64,000 bases of DNA, from NCBI GenBank assembly GCA_021209875.1, contig JAGYVD010000001.1:5766001-5830000 (forward strand). The letters are read 5' to 3'. Below the pieces are notes generated by a model. It saw only the letters and a program-made list of their open reading frames with translations, did no database searches and was not told the origin of the DNA. Position numbers and translations under genes: made by a program. This DNA comes from Rosellinia necatrix (lineage: Eukaryota > Ascomycota > Sordariomycetes > Xylariales > Xylariaceae). Below, in pieces: positions 1 through 13,342 of the stretch. Position 1 is the first letter of the stretch. Each line of letters opens with the position of its first letter.

Positions 1-1066
1 GGCGGATCCCGCCCGGTCTGAGCGGCCTGTCAGTGTGCTTAGCGCACTGTAGCCTTCCTTTTTCTTCTCTTGTGGACCAGAGAGCACTGACCTGAGGTCT
101 ACAGTACGATTTGCCTCCGCCTATCCGCCTCTGTCCGCTTGTCAGTGTACTTGTCCTCAGGCAGCGAAAAGAAAAGTCGGTCTGCACCCCGCAACAAACC
201 CAGCACCGGCCCAGCAGTGGCTATGGGAGGCGGTATGTTAGCTTCAGCAGCCGACTATGCACTACAGGTCGCCAACACGTGTAGGTGTAGCTAGTGCCGT
301 AGATAGTGCACGTAGTATATCTGGAAGCTGTCGTCGACGGACCGTGGTACACCCAGATGCACAAATAGGCGGCATACAGGACATAGTGTGCAAACACCGT
401 AGATAGAGCGTGTGGTAGTGTACAGATAGCGTAGATTGGGGATTACGTGTACAACACAGTATCTATTCACTTATATTGGACAGGGATGGACGGTATACAC
501 CACAGTCAGTACCTACCTACTTGAGTAACTGGGTGCCAGAGTTGCTTACATCATGTGCCCAAGGCACTCTGGTAAGCATAAATCTAGTGTCGGCAATAAA
601 TTCAATTGGGGCTCGGCTTTAGCAGAATTCGTGCGGTGTACAGTTGTTGCTCCCCTTCAAATTTATATTGATGTCTACCGCTCTACTCGACACTTATCTA
701 AATCAGTAGCGCAATAGCTTTCAACCTCGGCCACCGCCCCATCTGCGGATAGTCATATAGTTACTATTTATCTAAGGCACTAGGTAATCACTCCCGTTCT
801 GAATTGAGCCCAACCCCACATGACCACTGCACTTAACCGTTTACTCTTATGGCGAAAGATACCAAAATAGCACTTCCACGTACACCACAACGGTAACAAC
901 AATGATCATTACTATACCTAGGTAGTATACGTGGGTACGTATTTGGTATCATTATTGCACTATGTAAGAGGCGACAAACTGACTCCCTAGTGTCTTGTGT
1001 ACTACTATGTTCAAACACCGATACAAACAACTGTACTGTTCTTCGTCAGTAGTGTAGATATATATC

Positions 1067-1070
<4 letters not shown>

Positions 1071-1097
<27 letters not shown>
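1071..1097. repeat. (GTAT)n microsatellite
   Basis: About six and a half perfect GTAT units are followed by GTACAT. Similar short TATG/TGTA runs occur nearby at 1397-1440. Confidence 0.9.
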
Positions 1098-2496
1098 CAT
1101 ACACATAAGCTATCCCTACTAGCAAGCATGCTTGTTAGTGATGGCCTTTCGGACACGACGTGTCGCACCCACGGTACCGTGCGTAAAATTTTCATGTTGA
1201 CGTTTGTCCACTCAGTCGGTACCTCCTACCCACCAGGTAGCTGGTGTAGTAGAAGTATATAGGTAAGTACTTGCTTACAGCACAGAAGGAGTATGCACTG
1301 GACTACCATAGTAATTCCCGACTTACCGATCATGACGAAGACCCACAACCGGCCGCGCGGGTAAAGGCCCCGCTAACCCGACCGCTGTGGCTTAGGTATG
1401 CACATACATATGTATGTACTTGTATGTGTATGTATGTTATGTACATTCAGCCACCTAGATTAGACGTTAATAATACTACTATGTTATGTACATATGTACA
1501 CTACGGAACTAACTGCTTGTAGGTAGTGTGTGGTAACATGATTCGGGGCGTTTGTTTTCACTGGCTAAGAGCAACGGGGTTGCCCCATCCTATACTTGGT
1601 ACCCAAGGACTTGCAGCACCCAGGAGTTGAGATGGAGTCTGAGAAAAAAAAAAAAAATCTGCTTGCCCAGCCGGTTCCTCGGTGCTCTTCGCTCCAGCGA
1701 AGTGTCAAAACTACCTGTCTGCACTACCGGAATGCCTTACTAACTAGCTGTCAGATTGCGGATTATACGATGACACCACAACAGTGACCACCCAGGAAAT
1801 ATCGTCCCAAACTTTGATGTATAAATCTACTATACACGGCATAATTCTAACTGCTGATGGGGTTATTGTCGATGTATATTTAACCAGCGACAGCGTCAAA
1901 TCCCAGGTTGTCAACATCAACCACATCAGCCTCTTCAAAACAAGGCCAAGCTGTTGACCACACAGCATGTACCGTGTAGAGTAGTGTATAAGTGGTGCCG
2001 AAAAAAAAGGGCAGTCGTTTAATATGTCCCCAGTAGTTGACTACCTAGGTACCTAAGGTAGTAGTAGTAGTATTAACGTCTAATCTAGGTGTCTGAGCAG
2101 GTACCTAAGGTAGGTAGTTATAACTTATATGGCATATGGCACCGTGCATGGAGAGTAAGTACTTAGGTACGTACTGTACTCACCAGCACAGTTGGCAGTG
2201 TGGTGGTGTAAGTGCAACTACCCCAAACACCGTATGCAACTGCTTCGTGCATCCTACATTGTAGTAGTGTATGTGTGGTGCATTCTCGGCAGAGGGCCAG
2301 CGTTGATCAGTGATGACAAAGCCAAGACCCCATCCAGCTCTCCCCGAGTTCGAAGCGGCGAATGTGTGCCGGATGCTCGGGCCAATCACTTAGGAATCAA
2401 GGGAGCGAGTGAGTGGGAGGGTTTGTCAAGTAAGACAAGGCCAATATGGCACCAGCGAATGGCACCACCATCGTGTGTGGGCGACAAGAGGTGGAA

Positions 2497-2566
2497 GTGG
2501 TGAAAAGTGGTGAAAAGTGGTGAAAGTGGTGAGAGGTGCGAGAGGGTGCGAGAGGGTGCGAGAGGT
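2497..2566. repeat. Two adjoining short tandem repeats
   Basis: Three to four units of GTGGTGAAAA pass directly into about three units of GTGCGAGAGG. The overlapping short open frames in both strands here are a product of the repeat and do not look like genes. Confidence 0.8.
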
Positions 2567-5536
2567 TGGCCACAAGCAAGACGCGGCAGAAACAGGATCG
2601 TCGCGTTCATGGTCGCCGAAGCTGAAGGGCGTCACGCATCCAGCTCCGGGGGTCCCCAACGACGCCTCGTTCGTTTTTCTCCAATTCTGTCACCAGCCGG
2701 CTGAGACAGCCTGTCCCCATGGCATAACCCCCGTCGTCGTGCCTCGACGGACCCGGGCACCTGTTCCTCCCCCCATGGACACATACATACATAGACAAGT
2801 ATCGATCTCGAAACCTCCGGGCTGGGGACACCCACACCAAGACATCACAACATCACGACATGTCCATATCATCCGTCTGCCTCGACTTCCGCTCCCAGCC
2901 TGAGAGGGCTGTGCTTGCAAAACCACGGCAAGCTGCATGCCTTCCAGGACACGCAACAAACATCCACCTCCGTCTTCTGCCCGTCCCCTTTGACACAGGC
3001 TCTCGCTACTCTGCAGGTGCTGAACCGCCTTTGGTTCACCTCACGGAGGCCATCGAGCTCCAATTCATATAGGACAGGTAACACGGCCTAGGCCTGGGGG
3101 GAGGTTCGCGTAACCTGGTTGGGCGGTTTTACCCCTTCCCTCCTCTCCTCTCCTCTCCCCCTTCCCTCTCTCTCGACCGCAGCAGATGGCTCCCCTGCAA
3201 CATAACCGCCGTCTGTCGTGCTACGACCCCGGGTTGCCAGGGCTTCTTCGAGGCGTCTTTCATATATTCGCGGCTCACCAGCTCGTCGTCTATGCTACAA
3301 TCTCTTACCCAGCGGGGCCCCTGTATCCATTTCCGTGCCACCACCCGGCAGGCTCTTCCGCTCAGCGAAACGAGGCTCCCATTCTGTCGGTCGTAGACTA
3401 CGTCATCGCCAAATCCCGTCCTCCAAAAGCAGCCTCAGAAGCCGCCGGTTTGTGGTACACCACCAGGGCTTTGGCACATCGGCTAGCGCCATCACTACCC
3501 ATCCGTGGTGTACATGGCGTACATGGCCAATGATGAGACAATGCTACCAATGAAGCCGTGGGCAATATAGATCCATCCTGCCCATTGCTAGGTTCCGGTC
3601 CGTGTATTCAAATAGGGAGGTCGTGATACGCCGTCAAGTGAACCGGGTTTGCTCCACCCCGTCCAGGACGCCTAGGATGATCGGGAACAACGGTAGAATT
3701 CCGTCCCCCCATGAGTTGCGTTCCGTTGTGACGGCTCGCACGTGATTCATCGCCACGCTGACCTCGGTGCATATGACTGACTTCTCAAATCGCCTCGCCC
3801 ATCCAGGTATGAAACATCTCACCCGTCTTCGCAATCGCATATGCGGCCAAATATCGCGTACTACATCCGTCTTAGCACCGGTGCTCAGTAATTTCCATGG
3901 CGATCATGTACGAATTGGGGTCCCATGATGTCAGCTACGCAGCACGCAGCACCGCCGGAGTGGTCTCGCTGCGGGCTGTGGCGTACCTTGCATTAGTCAC
4001 GGCAGTTTGGAGGGTCAGCCAGTACGCCTATTCGAAAGCTAGACTGGCAGCTAGACTAGCAAGTGGACGGGTGTGGACCACAGTCCCAACCAGACCTCAG
4101 TCGTTATTCCGAGAGGTTACAACGGACGCACTTTCGCGTGTTCGCGTGGTCCCAAACGGAGCGACGGCAGTCGAAGAGCATTTTGAGACGACGTGACTTA
4201 CGTACCGAACTTGGCGTGATGAAGCGTCCGGGTGTTACGCCTACCGGTGTGAGGGGCTTTTAGGCGAAAATTTTTCCTTTCCAACCCCCCTCCACAAAGG
4301 CCCCCTCCAGCACACGTCAGAACCCAAGCACTAATAAGTCTACGCGCCATCTCCCGCTTTTCTAGTGGCCCTTCAGCGGCGTGGCCTAACTCACAGCACG
4401 ATGTTTGTTAACCAACAAGAGTCATCATTGTGAAGCTGAAATCGTCCATCTGGGATACACGTTTTTATGCACATGCTCGTAGGTAAGTATACCACCCTTC
4501 CACACAGCCGCGTAATACCGTAGTCTGCAAAAGTCTCATGCCTCGCATATACCAAGACTCTATCAGGGCTTGACATTGACTTGAGCCAACCGTTGTATCT
4601 GTACTTAATACTTAGTAGGTCTGTTTCCAGGTGGGTACATTAATCACAACAGTATAGCCTCATAGGAACAGCACACTTAAGCAGCATTGGCAGATCACAG
4701 CACAGACCCAACGGATCTAACGCACATCACTCCAGGTGTTCCAAGCCCCTAGGGTCGTTCATAGCGGGGCATGGTTTGATCGCAACACCAGTCAGAGAAC
4801 GGCTAGAACGCTTAGTTTGAGAGAATTTTGAGCCGTGCTGGCAAACTTCCCGTGACTCTTCTTCCGGAGCCCTTGGGATTGCGAAGAGGCATATGTTGCG
4901 GCTTTTCTTTTCTTTTCTTTCTCATTTCCCCTCCTTCGTGCTCTCTTTCTGATAGAATAGAGTAAGCGAAAATCCACTTTGGCGGACCTTGGTAGAAGCC
5001 TATATCGAACGTGGCTCCGTCCTCGGCTTCCCACTCATATCCATATTATGGAGATACAGAGAGGATGATTTGCGTTATTTGACATTCATGCCGCCAGTAA
5101 GTATAGCTACGCCATCGATTCCACACTAGTGCAGGTACATTCTGGTCAAAGCCCGATCCCGATCCAAGATTTGCTTCATGGCGCTGACCACTCGCAGGTC
5201 TGTAATATTCGCGACGAGATATGAAAGTCCCGTGTCGATCCATATCAAGATCATCTGCGATCACGTCAGATATGAGATACCTCGGGTATAGTTGTCTTCA
5301 TATACCTGCCAACAACGCCGTCATGCAGATCAAACCTGGAGTTTGGCCTCTTACGGCGCATTATCTCTTCCCCGCTGATGACATACTGGATCATGATTCA
5401 GTGATTCGACTCGAGCTAGGTAATCAATCTAGCGATTCAGTAGGCTTCTGAGAAGGTTGTCTTGCGCTGTCTACGCGCAAGTGTATGGCTACCTAGTATT
5501 AAAAATAATCACTCCTTGTAGTGTAACCCTAAGTTT

Positions 5537-5594
5537 TTTTACTTGCTTTTTTTCTTGGAAAAAAAAAAAAAAAAAAGGAAAAGGAAAAGGAAAG
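5537..5594. repeat. Poly-A and AAAAGG tract
   Basis: A T-rich run is followed by about 18 A residues and then GGAAAA units. It could be an old poly-A tail of a retroposed sequence or simple-sequence expansion. No flanking target duplication is evident. Confidence 0.7.
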
Positions 5595-6424
5595 TGGAAA
5601 AAGAGCCGCAGCCTCTGAGAGAGTGATCTTCTGGATAACTACACTTTCGCCGTTAATAACCCCATAGGGCTGCAAATTCTGTTCCTATCCGCAAGGACCG
5701 GGCCATGTGCCGCCGAAGCTTCCGTCACCTATCACCTTCCCTGTTTCGCCTAGGGTCGGTTCCAAGTCAAGAATCCTCGGGTAAGGGCTAATGCATAGCA
5801 GAGTCGAAAACCATGTGGCGGCGGATGATTCGTGTTTTGCGATCGCAAGCTGATAAGTCGAGCTGCCTCAATCACTGTTTCCTCCCTTGCCTTTACTAGC
5901 TAGCTTGGTAAAGGAGGTCCGACCTTCTCACCCCCCCCCTTCCCTCTCCCCCTTACTCTGTACTCTGCATACATACCTAGGTAGTTAGCAGCTTGGCTAC
6001 AGCAGCAGGCAGAAGAGCTGTATTCTTCACACGCGGGAACCAATGATTATTGTGCGCCCGTCCGGAGCCAACGGGTTTGAATTACGCTTGACCATTATAG
6101 GACCCTGAACTATTTAGGCATCACCGGTTTACGCCTCATTGGCGGCGCTCTTATCGGATAATTGAGCTACAACCACTGATATTACCTGTCCAGCAGCCAT
6201 GTATGTAGTGTAAGCTATATAACAACTATATACAGATAGACATGTCTACACCATACCAGCTCGATAACGTAGGAGGGTATGCCGGGGGGCCGGGGGTGCT
6301 GGTCGTGCAATCTACGCTACTAGGATCGTGTTCCCCAAGCCTCAATGACCTCAGATGCGGGAGCTGAACCGACGAATGATCTGATCTTGACGATTGTGGG
6401 TGAGGGTGGGCAGCCAAGACGCCG

Positions 6425-6712
6425 ATGCATAAGCTTTGGGGGCTCACCCTCCTCCTGCAAGGTACAGCCGTCCTGGGGGTCGCGCGATCGACGCCATACC
6501 GCAAACTATACCCTCCGCACGATGCCGCTCAGAAGGGAATATTGGCTCGGCTCAACCAAGCTGGCTCCAAACACGCTCGTTATCCATCACAGCTGTCCCA
6601 TTATATGTGCCTAGATGCATATCATCACAGCATTTTATGCCTAAACCGCAACCGGGCCGACGCCTGGGAGACGTTCATGTCCTTTGGGGGGCAATCCTCG
6701 ACACATCCATGA
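6425..6712 (+). CDS. Possible first exon of a secreted protein (uncertain)
   Basis: This open frame of 95 codons starts with a convincing secretion-type leader: Met-His-Lys, then a Leu-rich core LWGLTLLLQG and a small-residue cleavage region. About 75 hydrophilic residues follow. No domain is recognised and no downstream exon could be joined with good splice signals. Two longer or equal frames overlap it, so it may equally be chance or the start of a decayed gene. Expression data or a homologue would be needed to accept it. Confidence 0.15.
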   Translation: MHKLWGLTLLLQGTAVLGVARSTPYRKLYPPHDAAQKGILARLNQAGSKHARYPSQLSHYMCLDAYHHSILCLNRNRADAWETFMSFGGQSSTHP

Positions 6713-6888
6713 CCCCGTTTATTCCCCAAGTTTCCCCATCACTACCTCCCCGACTCCGACGAGACTCTGGTAATAACGTAATTGCCCTTCCCGTGGTAGC
6801 TGGACTGGTGATTGGGTCTACCGATGACCTGCCGATGCATTCGCGCGAGTCGCGCGTGGCTATAGCCGAGCCAAACAGCCACGCAGGG

Positions 6889-6889
<1 letters not shown>

Positions 6890-6919
<30 letters not shown>

Positions 6920-6922
6920 TGT
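6890..6922. repeat. (GA)n microsatellite
   Basis: A GA-rich tract ends in about ten GA units. It accounts for the Glu/Arg and Ser/Leu runs seen in the overlapping open frames. Confidence 0.85.
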
Positions 6923-7590
6923 CCATGACTAGCTATAGGATTCGTGCGACGTCCGCAAAAGACCATAGCATCCGCCCACCCGGCCTATTTCCCTCTCGGA
7001 CAAAGATATTTCTCACGCTCGTACCTGTAAGGCTGAACGGCCAATCTAAGGTTCCCATCCCCCATATCCCAGGGCCTAAATGAGCCGTCGATGCGACCCT
7101 CTCTCTCCCTCCCCTTAGGATACGTGGCGCCGTACTGCAGTAACCCCAGAGTGTCATTCAGGTACGGCTTATACCGCCCCTAACCAACACATCGGGCGCT
7201 AATCAGCTCTGCTGGGTCACAGCCCCTTCTTTCTTTGGCGCGAATACCCGGGACGTTTTTTTTTTTTTCTCCTTTGGGGAATAGCTATCTCTCTCGCTCT
7301 GCCTTGAAGCTGCATGCTGTCTGTCAGGCGGGCATCGATCACGAAGAGCCGGGCTGAGTGAGCAAAAGGCGTCAATCCGGACCGGAGGGTCTAGATTGCT
7401 AAGCAGAATGCGAGTCGGACCCCTTGCCTTGCCTTTCCGTGTTCTTTCTTACCCTCTCGACTTACGCGCCATTCGGAAGAAGAAGTATAAGCGAGGACGT
7501 CTAGACTTCCCTCTCATCCCGCCAGCCCTTTTGGTTCGGCACCGGATGCCCGGGAACCCCAGGCGCGCGTTGAGCCTTTTTGGGTTGCGC

Positions 7591-7591
7591 G

Positions 7592-7633
<42 letters not shown>

Positions 7634-7643
7634 TCTGTCTCTC
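7591..7643. repeat. (CT)n-(GT)n compound microsatellite
   Basis: About 12 CT units change directly into about 9 GT units. The Ser-Leu and Cys-Val runs in local open frames come from this repeat, which argues against those frames being genes. Confidence 0.9.
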
Positions 7644-8117
7644 ACTGTTGCTCGCTCTCTCTAGCTTGCTTGCTTGCGCGGCGTTTCTGGCTTGCATCGG
7701 GTCCCTTGTGCTCGGGCTTCGCTGGCGACGATCCCGTGCTACTTACTATATGTGGCGATGCTTTTTTTTTTTCTTGGATCCCGAGCGTTCCCAATATTGG
7801 GACGCGCGGTCGTCTTTGGTTCGGGTCGGGTGGCCTGGGCCTGGGCCGCGGCCACAAGCGACAAATCCACTCCCGAGCATTTTCAAACCGTTTCGCCGTC
7901 CGAAAGAGAGAGAGAAATAAAAAAGGTACTCCTCCAGACGGCCGATTCGCCCTTGGATAGCTAAAGTAACAGCCCCGGGTGCCGTATGGTAGCATTGCCG
8001 CGAACGTGTTCATTTCCCCATTCATTCTGCCAGCTCAATCTATGCGGGCACGGTTCTCATTCATTCGGTTCGCCGCGCCTAGACTCGACTCAAAAATGCC
8101 ATTCTGATCGTTTTGTG

Positions 8118-8133
8118 CCCCCCCCCCCCCCCC
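8118..8133. repeat. Poly-C tract
   Basis: An uninterrupted run of about 16 C residues. Such tracts are error-prone in sequencing, so the length may not be exact. Confidence 0.85.
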
Positions 8134-9038
8134 AGTCCTCGTGAATCCTGCGGCGCTTATTTTAGAAGCAGCGGTACTTTCGTCCCGGTTTCGGTAGGTT
8201 TATCCCGTTACCGGACGGGGAGAGCCTGCGTGTATGGGTCAGCTTTCCAAATCAACCGGGGTGTTACCAACGGTATTGACATTGCATGCTTCTGAGACGC
8301 CGAAATGATGTTCAAGTTTGGTTCGGGAAAGTCGACCCGGGCCATCTGTCGCCGGCCACCAACGTTGGGGCAGCCCTACCTGACTGTAATATAACGGTCG
8401 CCCGTTGAATTCGCTGTTTCTCGCTACCATAAAATATCACCGTTGTAATCAGTTGCACGAGACGATGGGCGCCGACTCGTGTCAACGGTCCTAAGACAAA
8501 TCCAATCCTTGGAACTATTGACAAGGAACGGAATCTATACTGTCGGCAATATATTTTCTCGGCTCCGAGATTCTAACCTAGGGTGTACCATTCTTACAAC
8601 TAGAGGGACACGGGAAAACCGCTCGGGGCTCGAACTTTGCTACACATTTCCAACCCCGAGATTGGAATCCAGAAATAACTCAGCTAGGTATCGTCTCTTG
8701 CTATACCTCTCTATAAAGATCTAGAACTCGGACAGCCGTCGGTAGGTAGGTCAGTTATTGAGTTATTGGCCTTCAAGGTGAGATAGACCCCTCCAGAGAC
8801 CTAGCAAATTCAGCCGTCTTACGTCTGGTCCAGACCCGACGACTCTTGTCAAGATGAGAGCGCCGGGGCTCGATTCAACAGAACAGTATCTCTTCAGTCG
8901 TCCAAACTTAGCATATGTAGTATACTAGATATCATTTCCCACTGCATGCAATCATCACGCGCATGGTAGCGAGCACCGAAAGTACAAAATTAGACCGGTT
9001 TTAATTTCGCCTGCTCGGTTCTTCTAGGTACAACCCGG

Positions 9039-10904
9039 CTATAGGATGTATCTAAAGCCCACCCCAACCACTTCTGCGTTATCATCAGCTGTGCCTGATG
9101 CCTCGCGCTCTGCTAGCCTCTTATTCTCTCTCTGTAACACCACTCTGGCAACTAAGGCTAGAACTCCGACTAATAATGAGACGCCAGCCGTTGCGGCGCC
9201 TCCAGGAAGATACCGTGGCCCGTCAGAGGCGGGGTACATGTAGCTACCGTAGATATTTGCCGAGTTACCGACCAGGTTAGCGACGGAAATGCATGCGCTA
9301 CGCTTCACCAGCGGACGGGGGAAGCTATTGGCAATCCAGGCGATAATGATTTGGTATGCCGTGACTGAGCCGATGGGCAGCAGGAATATCTGCGAGGTCT
9401 AGAGTCAATAATGGCCAGCCAGGACGCGAATGGGGCTTCGGCGTAATTTGTTTCCCCCCTTGGTATGCTCGGCTAGGGAAACCACTTACAGCGAAGAAGC
9501 GCGCGCCTGTGCTCAGGGTTGATATGGCGATGATATTTCCGACAACGGCGATCAGCGTCAGGCAGATGATGTGAATACTGCGGTCGGCGAAGCGACCAGA
9601 TGTGTATGTCACGAGAAGGGACACGAAGAAGGTGGCTATCCAGACGGGCGCGGTAAGGAGCAGGGTCTCGATAGTCCCAAACCCGAGCGTCTTTACGATG
9701 GTGGGGAAGAAGTACTGGAAGGCATAGGTCAGGAGGGAAAGGTGCTGGAGGAGAGCGAACATGTAAAGTCGCGGATCTTTGAAGGCCATCTTCACACCCT
9801 CCTTGATCGAGATAGAATCGGCCAAGTCTGCCTCCCCGGTGTCGTCAACCAGTCGCCATTGGGCATATGCTTGCTCTTCGGCATCCAACCACTTCGTGTT
9901 TGCGGGATAGTTGGGCAGAATAAACACAGCGAGTATGGCAACCCCAATGGTAATTGTCCCTTCGATGATGAAAAGCCAACGCCTGGTCTTCGATCAGCGC
10001 ACAGCCATGTATAGGAATTTGTCGTCGTCATTCTACTACTCACCACCCCGAGAGTCCGTGAGCGCCGCTCAGGTTTGACAGAACACCAGCGCCTATAAGG
10101 CCGCCAAACGCATTGGCCAGCGAGCTGCCAGAGTAGAACCAGGCAATCCTATGAGCCATCTCCGCACGGGTATACCAACTAGACATTAGAAAGACCTAGG
10201 AATAGAGAGCAGAGTGTGAGTCACGACACTCGCTAACCATCCGTTACAGGCCGTGAGACATTGCGGGGAGGAAGGCACTTACTGCTCCTGGGAAGAACGG
10301 CGCTTCTGCGAAGCCTAGGAAGAACCGAGTGGCCACGAGACCGCCAAATGACCGAGTAGACGCTTGGGCGGTGGAAATAATCCCCCAAATGGTCATCACG
10401 GTGCCAAGGTATACTGATGGCCGGGCTCGGGTGAGCAGCAAGTTCGAAGGGAGCTGCATCAATGTATATCCGACGAACAGGATGCTCGTCGCCAAGTTGA
10501 AATCAGTCCCTGTCATCCCCAGGTCCTTCTCGAGGGTATCCAGGCGAGCTTGCGACAAGTTGCTATGCCATTCACAAGTAGTCAGCATCGTCTGGAGACG
10601 CAGACTAAGGAGGGGGGGGGGTTCGGGGCTCGGGGCTCAGCTCATACTTCCGATCGAGGAAATTCAGCAGATACATGGCGACCAACAGCGGGAGTAGATG
10701 GATGTCGACCTTCCTCAGGAGTTTCTTCCTCATCGCCTGGTGCCAATCCGGGTCCGCTTCCGTGAACCGCCGGAACCGGGCGATCTGCTCCTCGTCGATG
10801 CCCTGTCTCTTGGCGGCCTCCTCGATCGCCTGCTTCTTGTGCTCTATCTCTTCCCGGTCGCACTTGACGGCCTCGAGGGGCTCTTCGACCCTTGGGGTGT
10901 TCAT
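9039..10904 (-). CDS. MFS transporter, allantoate permease-like (ACS family)
   Basis: This gene encodes a 12-TM major facilitator of the Dal5/Tna1-like anion:cation symporter group, expected in the plasma membrane. It probably imports a small organic anion or vitamin; the substrate cannot be told. I read five exons: 10904-10648, 10562-10283, 10195-10044, 9982-9490 and 9398-9039. All have GT-AG borders and the frame is kept throughout, giving 513 residues, normal for the family. Exon 1 encodes a hydrophilic N-terminus and TM1 ending LLNFLDR, continuing NNLSQARLD. Exon 2 holds TM2-TM4 with the typical GFAEAPFFPGA segment, completed as VFLMSSWYTR by exon 3. Exon 4 carries the cytosolic loop (DPRLYMFALLQH) and TM7-TM10. 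Exon 5 ends with TM11-TM12 (NIYGSYMYP) and a charged tail. The start is the first ATG of the exon. No frameshift or missing segment is seen. Intron 1 contains a G run near 10612-10621. Confidence 0.9.
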
Positions 10905-13342
10905 GGCGATTGAGCGCGGGGGATTACGGAGGCTGGTGTCAACTTCGCCCTGATGGGACTTGATGAAGACAGATGAGTCGCCGTTTCTACAATGTCCTCA
11001 CAAATCGACTATAAGTATCTACCCCATGGCCCACAAATCACCGTCGCCTTTGTTTTCTTCCGGTGCTGCTGCTCTTCGGCCTTCGGGTTAAGGTATCCCA
11101 TCGCGGTGCATGCCAGATTCGAGGGCAGGTAGCATGTGGTTGAAGGTCGTATTCACTCCTCCGCGAAGGCAGAGAACCTCCAAAGGCAGTGTCGAGTGAG
11201 TTTGGGGTAGAAAGTCCCGACAAGGAAATTCTGAATGCCAATCCGGCCCCGATGCGGGGGATGCCTCTTCGCATAGTGCGGGATTGTGTCGGATTCACTG
11301 AGTCTGTCCTGGGGTAAAGCGTGGGGTAATGATTTCCGATATCTCTCCCCGTGGGGTATATGGTATAGATCAAAGCTTGTTTTGCCGCTCTTGTTCTCAG
11401 CTATCTCTCATACATGATTGGCTGCCTTACTTTTGCTTCCGGTGTTATAGTAGGTATGCTGCCGTAGCAGTCTGTCCCCCGGCCCGGACACCGCCACCTA
11501 ATCCGAGCGTCGAACTGCGCCCTTTCGACGGTTGGTTGGCGATAACAGAGAACAACAGAACATTTAATATTATCCAAAATAAACTTAATAGGTAGTCGAG
11601 ATAAGGCACCACGCGGGACATTCAGGGCGCGGGATATCATCTGGGCTTTCAGGCCGGCTCCGGTACGTGACTCCAGGATCTAGGTATAACTGAGTAGTGA
11701 AGTTAAGGTATATCAGCTCGAGTTTTCAGTCTATCACAAGAGTAAAAGAGGGCATGCTAAAAGCGTTGATGTTATGAACCATCTTACTTGGGCTTCAGGA
11801 CAGCAGGTAGAATTACCAATTCGCCCACCTTGCAGAGGGGAGCAGAACCAGCTCATATAACATGTGGGCAAAGAACAGAAAAGGAGAGATACGACGCACA
11901 ACGTGGGCTGAGATGTTCAGTGGGGTTTGTGGCACAGGTCAATGATACTGGCTCTCCCTCATACATTAAAGACGCGTGAACCCGAAAAGTACAATGATAG
12001 CTAGTGATTAAAAAAAAAAAAAAAGCACGTAGTACATGTGCATTTATGAGAAAACTAGAATTCTATCTTTCGTGCATATAATAGAGGAGAAGGTTGATCT
12101 CAATGCACACACTTATATAGAGAGATATAGAAATAGGAGCGATGGAAAGGAAAATCCGGGGTGCTTTAAGCGAGTCGAAAGCCCCGTATACATAACCTGG
12201 TATCCGAAGATATAACGAAAAACCATCTCACGCGGAAGGCATGCTTGTTTCCTTAGGAGTGAGAAATTAACTAAGATAGTTGCTATTTTCTCAGGACACG
12301 AACAAACCTACAGTTTGCATATACATATAGGATCGAACGTTGTGTAAACACCGTGCTATTTTAAAAGGGGTTCAGGGGCAATTTGGTATCGTGAAGCTGG
12401 ATGACGTCATAAATAAGTAAAGTCATGATTCTATGTCAGTAGCATCTTAGAGATAAGAAACTTTGCCAAGACCGCATGTGAAGATAAGTGGTTTTCGAAG
12501 TGTAGCTTGTGATTAGTAGTCATTTTCTGTGGTGGAAACTAAGCGACACATATCGACTTCATTGCCAAATTAGGCGAACATTATTATTACTATATGACGC
12601 CATGGGTATTATGAGCTTCCTTCCAGCCGGTGTCATGACCCAAATGCTGCAGTTGTGACTAGATTCTTATATATCGTATATGGCCTCGGTCTATAGAGTC
12701 CGCACATCAGTATCTGGCAGCGACGCTAAATTATTTCGAGCTATAGGTGTTAGTCCACATCTACATAAACCGGCAAGCCTCTGACTCTTATGAGTCTGGC
12801 TCCGAAGTATGTGTGGGGTTATATTGCGGCTATATTGTAACAACTAGCTCACGGAGCCCTTGAACTGTTACGTGGTCGTGATAATCCAGACTAATATGGC
12901 CAGTTCAATGCGACACTTCATGTCTTTCGTCAGTTCACAGTTTCATGTATAGTAGCTAGAGACGTCTTATATTGTGTCTGCCAATTCTTAATTCAGGTCG
13001 TACTTTTCGCGATGACAGTACAGTATTTACCCGATTTTCATGACACATGCATTTCTCCCTCGGGTAAAATCCGTGCCACGCGAGATATTCGCTCACGCGT
13101 CTAGTCGAAGAATGGCGGCGTCCGGGGGTCATAGGCTCTAGGACGCGCTCTATGCTTTATTTCTCCTGTGGCTTCTCAATATTCTAGCCAGGTGCCCGGA
13201 AAGTTTCAGGCCACGGTTCTCTCAGCGTTGTATGAGAAATGATTATCATTGCCTGTCTAAGACCAGTCCTCACCCCTTCTCCGGTGAGGACTAGACAGCA
13301 GACCAACCGAGATAATTGTAATCGCCAATCAAGCAGGAAACG
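10905..13342. other. Intergenic region between MFS transporter and aspartic protease
   Basis: These 2.4 kb lie between two divergently transcribed genes, so the promoters of both should be here. The only visible landmarks are a poly-A tract at 12010-12023 and moderate AT richness from about 11690 to 13000. The short open frames (11038-11373 and others) show no family resemblance. I see no further gene. Confidence 0.6.

Larger units (their letters stand above)
1..9038. other. Gene-poor left region, no supported gene
   Basis: I see no ORF or exon chain here with recognisable protein character. The longest open frames (for example 6436-7083 and 7396-7920) overlap in several frames and run through simple repeats, so they look like chance. 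Base composition is ordinary, not AT-rich, so this is not part of a RIP-type block. The region carries microsatellites (listed separately), several homopolymer tracts and copies of CCTAGGTA-like motifs at about 2045, 2101 and 5967. It may contain promoters, non-coding RNA or genes too diverged to recognise by eye. Confidence 0.5.

Noticed and set aside
2180..2960. Many overlapping open frames of 60-128 codons on both strands
   Set aside because: They coincide with a tandem repeat and GC-rich sequence, overlap each other in all frames and show no domain-like pattern.
6130..6172. tRNA-like D-arm (GCTC...GAGC) on the minus strand followed by a GC-rich stem
   Set aside because: No matching acceptor stem or T-arm could be paired around it, so a full cloverleaf is not supported.
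6436..7083. 215-codon plus-strand frame
   Set aside because: It runs through the GA microsatellite, has no recognisable motif and is overlapped by an equally long alternative with a better leader.
7396..8025. Plus and minus frames of 126-174 codons
   Set aside because: Their length is due to the CT/GT microsatellite; the translations are Ser-Leu, Cys-Val or Arg-Glu runs.
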